The position numbers were made by a program, and so were the translations under genes. This document shows positions 56,219 to 64,000 of a DNA stretch of 64,000 bases, piece by piece. Source of the stretch: Flavobacteriaceae bacterium. Its GTDB lineage: Bacteria > Bacteroidota > Bacteroidia > Flavobacteriales > Flavobacteriaceae. The notes under the pieces were generated by a model, which worked only from the letters and a program-made list of their open reading frames with translations, was not told the origin of the DNA and made no database searches. Location: positions 1-64,000 of the forward strand of contig JALRDO010000009.1 in assembly GCA_023262185.1 (NCBI GenBank), in the 5' to 3' direction. Numbering within the stretch: the first letter of the stretch is position 1; the number at the start of each line of letters is the position of its first letter.

Positions 56219-57211
56219 ATGGCGTTACTTAATTTTCAAAAACCTGATAAAGTTATAATGGTTGAATCTACCGATTTTGACGGTAAATTCGAATTTCGTC
56301 CTTTAGAACCGGGTTATGGCCTTACCGTAGGTAATGCGCTTCGTCGCGTACTACTATCATCTCTTGAGGGCTTTGCAATTACTTCAATTCGCATTGAGGG
56401 TGTAGATCACGAGTTTTCTGTAATACCTGGTGTTGTAGAAGACGTTACTGAGATCATCTTAAATCTTAAGCAAGTTCGATTTAAGCGTCAAATTGAAGAC
56501 GTAGAAAACGAAACTGTTGCGATTTCATTAAATAATGCAGATCAAATTACCGCTGGTGATTTTCAAAAGTTCATCTCTGGGTTTCAAGTGTTGAATCCTG
56601 ATCTTGTGATCTGTAATCTTGACAAGAAGGTATCTCTTAACTTCCAGTTATTTATTGAGAAGGGTAGAGGTTACGTTGCTGCAGATGAGAACAAGAAAGC
56701 GAATGCTCCAATGGGTACTATCGCTATCGATTCAGTTTTCACGCCGATCAAAAATGTTAAGTATAGCATTGAGAACTTTAGAGTTGAGCAAAAGACTGAC
56801 TTTGAGAAGCTAGTTTTTGAAATCAATACTGACGGATCGATCACCCCTAAAGATGCGTTGACTGAAGCAGCGAAGATCTTGATTCACCACTTCATGTTGT
56901 TCTCTGATGAGCGTATCACGCTTGAAGCAGAAGAGCTTGAGCGCACTGAAACTTATGACGAAGAATCTCTTCACATGCGTCAATTGCTTAAGACTAAACT
57001 CGTAGATATGGACCTTTCTGTTCGTGCATTGAATTGCCTTAAAGCAGCAGAGGTTGATACGCTAGGGGATTTGGTTTCATTCAATAAGAATGACCTTATG
57101 AAGTTCAGAAACTTTGGTAAGAAGTCGCTTACTGAATTAGAAGAGCTAGTACAAACTAAGGGACTTGAGTTCGGTATGGACTTGGCCAAGTATAAATTAG
57201 ACAGAGACTAA
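56219..57211 (+). CDS. rpoA: RNA polymerase alpha subunit
   Basis: Assembly platform of RNA polymerase and binding target for activators, 330 residues. N-terminal domain: [20 protein letters not shown] and [18 protein letters not shown]-terminal helix-hairpin-helix domain: [19 protein letters not shown] and [16 protein letters not shown]. Between rpsD and rplQ. Confidence 0.97.
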   Translation: MALLNFQKPDKVIMVESTDFDGKFEFRPLEPGYGLTVGNALRRVLLSSLEGFAITSIRIEGVDHEFSVIPGVVEDVTEIILNLKQVRFKRQIEDVENETVAISLNNADQITAGDFQKFISGFQVLNPDLVICNLDKKVSLNFQLFIEKGRGYVAADENKKANAPMGTIAIDSVFTPIKNVKYSIENFRVEQKTDFEKLVFEINTDGSITPKDALTEAAKILIHHFMLFSDERITLEAEELERTETYDEESLHMRQLLKTKLVDMDLSVRALNCLKAAEVDTLGDLVSFNKNDLMKFRNFGKKSLTELEELVQTKGLEFGMDLAKYKLDRD

Positions 57212-57217
57212 GAGATT

Positions 57218-57865
57218 ATGAGACACGGAAAGAAAATAAATCACTTGAGCCGCACGGCTTCTCACAGAAGCTCGATGCTCGCCAATATGGCGTGTTCTTT
57301 GATTGAGCATAAACGCATTCAAACGACTACTGCAAAAGCAAAAGCATTGAAGCGTTTTGTTGAGCCTATTATTACAAAGGCAAAGGCAGAGAACAACGAT
57401 AATGTTGAGCGTAATACACACAACAGACGTATCGTTTTCAGTTATCTAAGAAATAAGGAAGCCGTTTCACAACTTTTTGCTGAGGTTGCCGAAAAGGTTG
57501 CAGATCGTCCAGGTGGTTACACGCGTATTATTAAGTTAGGTAATCGTTTAGGAGATAATGCTGATATGGCACTTATCGAACTTGTAGATTTTAATGAAAC
57601 CTATGATACAGGAGCGAAAAAGAAGTCTTCACGCAGAAGAAAGAAAGCTGCTGATGCTCCAGCCCAACAAGCCGCCGCTAAAGAAGAAGCTCCAGTAGAA
57701 GAAGCAGCTCCGGCTGTAGAAGTTGCTGAAGAGGTTGCTGCTCCAGAAGCAGAAGAAGCTCCAGAAGCAGAAGTAGCCGTTGAAGAGACTGCTGCTCCTG
57801 AGGAGTCAACTGAAGAGCCTTCTGAAGAGGCACATGACGATACTAAGAAAGACGCGGCTGAGTAA
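57218..57865 (+). CDS. rplQ: 50S ribosomal protein L17 with long acidic tail
   Basis: Large-subunit protein. Residues 1-127 form the normal L17 domain ([60 protein letters not shown]). After a basic hinge ([11 protein letters not shown]) comes a tail of about 75 residues made almost only of Ala, Glu, Val and Pro, unusual for a ribosomal protein, although tails on L17 are known in Bacteroidota. Ends the super-operon before a strong terminator. Confidence 0.95.
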   Translation: MRHGKKINHLSRTASHRSSMLANMACSLIEHKRIQTTTAKAKALKRFVEPIITKAKAENNDNVERNTHNRRIVFSYLRNKEAVSQLFAEVAEKVADRPGGYTRIIKLGNRLGDNADMALIELVDFNETYDTGAKKKSSRRRKKAADAPAQQAAAKEEAPVEEAAPAVEVAEEVAAPEAEEAPEAEVAVEETAAPEESTEEPSEEAHDDTKKDAAE

Positions 57866-57898
57866 ATGACGATGTTGATTACTTTCGAATAGAACCTT

Positions 57899-57929
57899 AA
57901 AGGATACTCCAAAAGAGTATCCTTTTTTT
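57899..57929 (+). terminator. Rho-independent terminator of the ribosomal super-operon
   Basis: AAAGGATACTC (57899-57909) pairs perfectly over 11 bp with GAGTATCCTTT (57915-57925) across a 5-base loop CAAAA, followed by T's to 57929. Confidence 0.9.
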
Positions 57930-57954
57930 ATGTTTTTTTGCCTAAACGTTTTAC

Positions 57955-59061
57955 ATGAAATATCAGAAAAGAAAAAAAGCTCTTTTAATGCTCGAAGACG
58001 GTACCATTTTTTACGGTAAATCTGTCGCAAACAAAGAGCATACTGCTTTCGGTGAAATCTGTTTTAATACGGGTATGACAGGGTATCAAGAGATATTCAC
58101 CGATCCTAGTTATTTCGGTCAAATAATGGTCTTGACCAATGCGCACATCGGAAACTATGGAGCCGCTCTTGATGAGGTTGAATCAGACAGTGTAAAAATT
58201 GCAGGTCTGGTGTGTAAGAATTTCAGTTATACCTATTCGCGTCCTCATGCGAATGAGAGTTTAGAAACGTTTTTAGAATGCAACAATACCTTCGCAATTT
58301 CTGATGTTGACACCAGAGCCTTGGTAAGTCATATTCGTGAACACGGTGCTCAAAATGCAGTGATATCAACGCGTGTAGACGAGATTGAGGCTTTGAAGAA
58401 TGAATTAAAGGCTGTACCCTCTATGGCAGGATTAGAACTTTCTTCAAAGGTTTCTACCACCGAGCCTTATTTCTTTGGCGACGCAGACGCACCTTATAAG
58501 GTTGCGGTTTTAGATATTGGAGTTAAAAAGAATATTCTGCGCTGCTTGGCAGAGCGTGGGGCCTATTTAAAGGTTTTCCCATACAACACTCCTTTCAGTG
58601 AGATGAAATCCTGGAGCCCTGACGGATATTTTCTTTCAAATGGTCCTGGGGATCCTGAGCCATTGGTAGATGCTATAGAGACAACCAAAGAAATACTAGC
58701 TTCTGGGAAACCTTTGTTCGGTATTTGCCTGGGACACCAAGTTTTGGCTTTAGCAAATGGGGTTTCAACCTTTAAGATGCACAATGGACACAGAGGGATC
58801 AACCACCCTGTTTTAAACCTCATTTCAAAGCGCGGAGAAATTACTTCACAGAATCACGGATTTGCGGTCTCAAAAGAAGAGGTGCTCGCGCATGCTGAGC
58901 TTGAAATTACCCATGAGCATCTCAACGATCACACCGTTGCTGGTATTCGTTTAAAGAATAAGCCGGCATTCTCTGTTCAGTATCACCCTGAGGCGAGTCC
59001 TGGACCGCACGATTCACGTTACTTATTTGACGAATTCATAACCTCTCTGGCTGAGGCATAA
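57955..59061 (+). CDS. carA: Carbamoyl-phosphate synthase, small (glutaminase) subunit
   Basis: Glutamine amidotransferase subunit providing ammonia for carbamoyl phosphate (arginine and pyrimidines). The N-terminal domain has GEICFNTGMTGYQEIFTDPS; the class I amidotransferase triad is Cys in FGICLGHQ, and His/Glu in SVQYHPEASPGP. 368 residues. carB is not in the window. A T-rich TATGTTTT at 57929-57936 could serve as a weak -7 box inside the terminator tail. Confidence 0.95.
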   Translation: MKYQKRKKALLMLEDGTIFYGKSVANKEHTAFGEICFNTGMTGYQEIFTDPSYFGQIMVLTNAHIGNYGAALDEVESDSVKIAGLVCKNFSYTYSRPHANESLETFLECNNTFAISDVDTRALVSHIREHGAQNAVISTRVDEIEALKNELKAVPSMAGLELSSKVSTTEPYFFGDADAPYKVAVLDIGVKKNILRCLAERGAYLKVFPYNTPFSEMKSWSPDGYFLSNGPGDPEPLVDAIETTKEILASGKPLFGICLGHQVLALANGVSTFKMHNGHRGINHPVLNLISKRGEITSQNHGFAVSKEEVLAHAELEITHEHLNDHTVAGIRLKNKPAFSVQYHPEASPGPHDSRYLFDEFITSLAEA

Positions 59062-59083
59062 CAAAAAAGGCCAGTATATTTAA

Positions 59084-60394
<1,311 letters not shown>

Positions 60395-60414
60395 CAATGT
60401 GTTAAACTCAATGA

Positions 60415-60442
60415 AAAGCGTCACGAGAGTGGCGCTTTTTTT
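60415..60442 (+). terminator. Rho-independent terminator after eno
   Basis: AAAGCGTCAC (60415-60424), loop GAGA, GTGGCGCTTT (60429-60438), ten pairs including one G-T, then a T run to 60442. Confidence 0.85.
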
Positions 60443-60465
60443 ATGAAAAAAGCTTGGCTGTTTAG

Positions 60466-60473
60466 TATATTTG
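60466..60473 (+). promoter_or_regulatory. TAnnTTTG -7 box of gltA
   Basis: TATATTTG is an exact match ending 25 bases before the gltA ATG; no matched -33 element at the ideal spacing. Confidence 0.5.
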
Positions 60474-60498
60474 CAATTCCACTACAATCCAATAAATT

Positions 60499-61770
60499 AT
60501 GGCCGATAAAGCGTTCTTAGAATTAGAAGGTAAGCGATACGAATTTCCTTTAGTGAAAGGATCTGAAGGAGAAGTAGGTATCGATATTAAGACCTTAAGA
60601 GCGCAGACTGGGGTAGTAACTTTAGATCCCGGATATAAGAATACGGGTTCGTGCCAAAGCGCCATCACATTTTTAAATGGAGAAAAAGGAGAGCTGCGCT
60701 ACCGAGGGTATTCGATTGATGAGCTCGCCGAAAAGGCCTCTTTTCTTGAAGTTGCTTATTTATTGATTTTTGGAGAGTTTCCTACAGAGGAGCAAATTCA
60801 GCAATTTCAATCAGACATTCAGAAAGAATCGAAACTAGACGATAAGCTAGTTGATATCATTGATGCGTTTCCGAGTTCGGCACACCCTATGGGGGTTTTG
60901 GCCTCGGCTACCAGTGCTTTGATTGCATTCAATCCATCTTCTGTTAATGTCTCTTCAGAAGAAGACATGTATAAGGCCATCGTCAAGATCATGGGTAAAT
61001 TCCCAATTTTAGTGGCTTATGCGCAGCGTAAACTTACCGGTCAGCCTTTTGTGAGTTCTGATGCGTCACTTGATTATATGCAGAACTTCTGTCAAATGAT
61101 GTTCAGTAAGGAAGGTACTGCCTATCAGGCCAATCCGATCGTTCTTGATGCCCTAAATAAACTGCTTATTTTACACGCCGATCACGAACAGAACTGCTCT
61201 ACTTCAACAGTGCGCATAGTAGGATCATCACATGCCGGATTATATGCCTCTATCTCTGCGGGTATTTCTGCCCTGTGGGGCCCTTTACATGGTGGGGCCA
61301 ATCAAGCGGTATTAGAGATGTTAGAAGCCATTGAAAAGGATGGAGGAGACACTAAGAAATACATGGCGAAGGCTAAAGATAAAGGTGATGCTTTTAGACT
61401 AATGGGCTTTGGCCACCGCGTTTACAAGAACTTCGACCCTAGAGCGAAGATCATTAAGGTTGCAGCTGATCAGGTGCTAGCCGATTTAGGTGTACATGAT
61501 CCTATACTTGATGTTGCTAAAGGCCTTGAGAAAGAAGCCCTTGAAGATCAGTACTTCGTCGACCGAAAGCTATATCCGAACGTAGATTTCTATTCGGGAA
61601 TCATTTACAGAGCTATGGGTATACCCGTTGAGATGTTCACTGTGCTGTTTGCTTTAGGACGTATCCCAGGATGGATTGCTCAATGGAAAGAAATGCGATT
61701 GAACAATGAGCCGATTGGTCGTCCTCGTCAAATTTTTACTGGAGAAACACTGCGTCTACTCAACCGCTAG
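60499..61770 (+). CDS. gltA: Citrate synthase (type II)
   Basis: Condenses oxaloacetate and acetyl-CoA at the entry of the TCA cycle, 423 residues. RGYSIDELAEKASFLEVAYLL, the catalytic His in LHADHEQNCSTSTVR, GPLHGGANQAVLEML and GFGHRVYKNFDPRA with the later Asp are typical of the hexameric type II enzyme. Own promoter and preceding terminator indicate an independent transcript. Confidence 0.96.
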   Translation: MADKAFLELEGKRYEFPLVKGSEGEVGIDIKTLRAQTGVVTLDPGYKNTGSCQSAITFLNGEKGELRYRGYSIDELAEKASFLEVAYLLIFGEFPTEEQIQQFQSDIQKESKLDDKLVDIIDAFPSSAHPMGVLASATSALIAFNPSSVNVSSEEDMYKAIVKIMGKFPILVAYAQRKLTGQPFVSSDASLDYMQNFCQMMFSKEGTAYQANPIVLDALNKLLILHADHEQNCSTSTVRIVGSSHAGLYASISAGISALWGPLHGGANQAVLEMLEAIEKDGGDTKKYMAKAKDKGDAFRLMGFGHRVYKNFDPRAKIIKVAADQVLADLGVHDPILDVAKGLEKEALEDQYFVDRKLYPNVDFYSGIIYRAMGIPVEMFTVLFALGRIPGWIAQWKEMRLNNEPIGRPRQIFTGETLRLLNR

Positions 61771-61776
61771 AAATAT

Positions 61777-62205
61777 TCAGGCCTTTTCGTTTAAGGAAGG
61801 GGGTAAATGCACGGTTTTTTCATCTATAATGCGTTTAAAGAATGCTTTAATACGAGCGTTCTTTGCCTCTAATTTTATATTGTGTTGGTCTATGAAGACC
61901 GTAAATACATCTTTATCACCCTTATATAGAGTCAGTTTGTAATAGGGTATCGGTAAGGCGTACGTGTCTAAACGCGACTTAAGGTGTACGATAATTCCTT
62001 TAGGTCGAAGCTCTATAGAGCACTGGTGTCGATCTTGATTAACGTAAATGAGTCGTGACAACTCTTCTGAAGCCGAAATGATGTTTAGCTTGGGAGAACC
62101 GATACCTCCTTTTAGGATACGATCTATTAGTGAGTAGGGTGATCCGACAGCGGTATTGATTTCTCGTTCTACCTTTTGATCACTGTGCGATGTATTCCAT
62201 ACCAT
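61777..62205 (-). CDS. Hypothetical protein between gltA and argS
   Basis: A 142-residue protein I do not recognise. It is basic and soluble, with no signal peptide; the second half (about 65-130) has regular alternation suggesting a beta sheet followed by a helix (NARIKAFFKRIIDEK). It converges with gltA, ending 6 bases from its stop, and is divergent from argS. A TAATTTTA lies about 8-15 bases upstream of its ATG on the minus strand as a candidate -7 box. The uninterrupted frame and promoter make it a likely real gene. Confidence 0.68.
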   Translation of the reverse strand: MVWNTSHSDQKVEREINTAVGSPYSLIDRILKGGIGSPKLNIISASEELSRLIYVNQDRHQCSIELRPKGIIVHLKSRLDTYALPIPYYKLTLYKGDKDVFTVFIDQHNIKLEAKNARIKAFFKRIIDEKTVHLPPSLNEKA

Positions 62206-62251
62206 AACCCTATAAAATTACTTAGTTTTACGGCCAAATTGCGAAGTACCC

Positions 62252-64000
62252 ATGAAAGACCTTCAATTACAACTCAGCGGACTTGTTGAGCGTGTTATTC
62301 ACGAGCAATTCGGTGTTCGTATTTCTAAGGTTGATTTTACCCCTACCAAAAAAGAGTTTGAAGGCGACTTGACTATTGTGCTTTTTTCGCTGCTAAAAGA
62401 AATCAAAGCTAGTTTACCTGATTTGGCTAAAACCATTGGAGATTACCTCGAGCAAGAGTGTGACGAGGTGAAGTTTTATTCGGTAGTTAAAGGCTTTTTG
62501 AATTTATCTTTTTCAGACGCCTATTTGTTAGGACAGTTTGAGGTTCTTTACAGAAACCCATCCTGGGGAACGCATGAACGAAAAGCTAAGACCTACATGG
62601 TCGAATACTCGTCTCCTAACACCAATAAGCCCTTGCATCTAGGGCATATCCGAAATAATGTACTAGGGTATTCCGTAGCTCAGATTTTAGAGGCGGCCGG
62701 TAACAAGGTTATCAAAACTCAAATCATCAACGATAGAGGGATACATATCTGTAAAAGTATGGTCGCTTGGAAGCGTTTTGGGAACGGAGAAACACCTCAG
62801 TCATCAGGTCTTAAAGGAGATCACTTAGCCGGAAAGTACTATGTGCATTTCGATAAGGTTTACAAAGAAGAGCAGGCTGACCTTATGACCCAAGGGCTCT
62901 CAGCTGAAGAAGCAGCAAAACAGGCACCTATTTTTGTAGAAGCTCAAGAAATGTTGCGCAAGTGGGAGGCTCAAGATGCAGAAATAAGGGCTCTGTGGAG
63001 TGAGATGAATGCATGGGTCTATGAAGGATTCAATGAGACCTATCGCAAATTGGGTGTTGACTTTGATCAATTGTATTACGAAAGTGACACCTATCTCTTG
63101 GGTCGAGACATTATTGATGAAGGACTTGATAAAAAAGTCTTTTTCAGAAAACCCGATCAAAGCGTATGGGCCGATCTGACTGCTGACGGTCTCGATGAGA
63201 AGTTAGTACTGAGAAGCGACCAGACCGCCGTTTACATGACTCAAGATCTTGGAACCGCAGTTCAACGCGTGGTAGACTTCCCTGAAATTGACGGAATGGT
63301 GTATACCGTTGGGAATGAGCAAGATTATCACTTTAAGGTACTGTTTTTATTACTTCAGCACTTGGGTTATCCATGGGCCTCGAATCTTCATCACCTGTCG
63401 TACGGAATGGTTGATTTACCTTCAGGAAAGATGAAAAGCCGAGAAGGAACGGTGGTTGATGCAGATGATTTGATGAGTGAGATGGCAGAAACTGCCGGAA
63501 AGATTGCTTCGGAGCTCGGTAAATTGGACGGGTTTAGTGAAGAAGAAAAACAAGTCTTGTTTCACCAAATTGGTCTTGGCGCCTTAAAATACTTTATCTT
63601 AAAGGTAGATCCGAAGAAACGAATCTTATTTGACCCCGAGGCATCTGTCGATTTCCAAGGAAATACAGGTCCGTTTATTCAATACACTTACGCCCGTATC
63701 CGCTCGATTGCTCGAAAAGCAAATGAGAATGAATTTACTTTTTCTTCAGTGACATTAGAGGGTAAGGAGAGAGATTTGATACTTTCACTAACCCAATACC
63801 CCTCTGTGATTGAACAAGCCGCTGAGATGCTATCTCCGTCGATTGTTGCCAATTACCTTTATGAATTGGTAAAGCAATTCAATTCTATGTATCAGCAGCT
63901 TCCAATTCTCGGGGTTGAAGACCCTTATCTGCGTTCGTTCAGAGTGGCACTTACTATGAAAGTAGGTGATGTTATTAAGCATGCCTCTTCGCTTTTAGGT
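62252..64000 (+). CDS. argS: Arginyl-tRNA synthetase, 3' truncated by the window edge
   Basis: Class I synthetase charging tRNA-Arg. The N-terminal additional domain (about 1-110) is followed by EYSSPNTNKPLHLGHIRNN with the HIGH-type motif HLGH; the second signature appears as KMKSREGT. The anticodon-binding all-helical domain runs to the edge, and the last readable residues (KVGDVIKHASSLLG) lie very near the usual C-terminus, so only a few codons are missing. The ATG at 62252 follows a TAGTTTTA (62223-62230), an imperfect -7 box. Confidence 0.95.
   Translation, partial: MKDLQLQLSGLVERVIHEQFGVRISKVDFTPTKKEFEGDLTIVLFSLLKEIKASLPDLAKTIGDYLEQECDEVKFYSVVKGFLNLSFSDAYLLGQFEVLYRNPSWGTHERKAKTYMVEYSSPNTNKPLHLGHIRNNVLGYSVAQILEAAGNKVIKTQIINDRGIHICKSMVAWKRFGNGETPQSSGLKGDHLAGKYYVHFDKVYKEEQADLMTQGLSAEEAAKQAPIFVEAQEMLRKWEAQDAEIRALWSEMNAWVYEGFNETYRKLGVDFDQLYYESDTYLLGRDIIDEGLDKKVFFRKPDQSVWADLTADGLDEKLVLRSDQTAVYMTQDLGTAVQRVVDFPEIDGMVYTVGNEQDYHFKVLFLLLQHLGYPWASNLHHLSYGMVDLPSGKMKSREGTVVDADDLMSEMAETAGKIASELGKLDGFSEEEKQVLFHQIGLGALKYFILKVDPKKRILFDPEASVDFQGNTGPFIQYTYARIRSIARKANENEFTFSSVTLEGKERDLILSLTQYPSVIEQAAEMLSPSIVANYLYELVKQFNSMYQQLPILGVEDPYLRSFRVALTMKVGDVIKHASSLLG

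Noticed and set aside
57601-57912. Minus-strand Ser/Ala-rich ORF opposite rplQ
   Set aside because: Mirror of the low-complexity GAA/GCT-rich tail of L17.

Overview
The window is a chromosomal segment of a member of the Bacteroidota, most likely class Flavobacteriia (order Flavobacteriales). The evidence is a SusC/SusD outer-membrane pair, a PorV-like type IX secretion barrel, promoter boxes of the TAnnTTTG type instead of TATAAT, weak or absent Shine-Dalgarno sequences, and the gene order rpoA-rplQ-carA-eno-gltA. All inferences come from reading the sequence; no database search was run.

Layout. 1-6950: end of a BASS-family transporter, a PlsC-like acyltransferase, two small membrane proteins, then a tightly overlapping polyamine operon (arginine decarboxylase, agmatinase, deoxyhypusine-synthase-like enzyme) with a small acidic protein, and a pirin. 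6970-12560: a pterin synthase, murF, a PorV-like barrel, and pyruvate dehydrogenase E1 alpha and E2, closed by a terminator. 12590-20440: an SDR, a SprT-like protein, a DUF389 membrane protein, an MlaEF-type ABC transporter, a PafA-type phosphatase, a glycosyltransferase and a ketoacyl-ACP synthase III. 20500-32510: gcvP, a UbiA-like membrane protein, purE-purK, divergent hpt-adk-obg, a cupin, an Mpl-like ligase, a degenerate polysaccharide-deacetylase-like protein, a YjjG-type HAD phosphatase and rlmB. 32570-40440: a redoxin-like protein overlapping a cytochrome c/copper-monooxygenase-like fusion, facing a SusC-SusD-lipoprotein unit across a bidirectional terminator.

40737-57930 is one continuous translation super-operon: rpsL, rpsG, fusA, rpsJ, then the complete S10, spc and alpha clusters with secY, infA, rpmJ and rpoA, ending at rplQ and a strong terminator. 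It begins with a textbook Bacteroidota promoter. It contains two structured non-coding gaps that look regulatory: a terminator-like leader before rplC and a pair of competing hairpins before rpsD. carA, eno, gltA, a small conserved-looking hypothetical gene and argS (cut by the window edge) follow.

Most of the window is core housekeeping. No CRISPR array, insertion sequence, phage, tRNA or rRNA gene was recognised. The least ordinary items are the DHS-like enzyme in the polyamine operon, the cytochrome c/PHM-like protein with all copper ligands in place, the internal leader of the ribosomal operon, and a set of promoters whose -7 box ends only 4-5 bases before the start codon, implying leaderless mRNAs.
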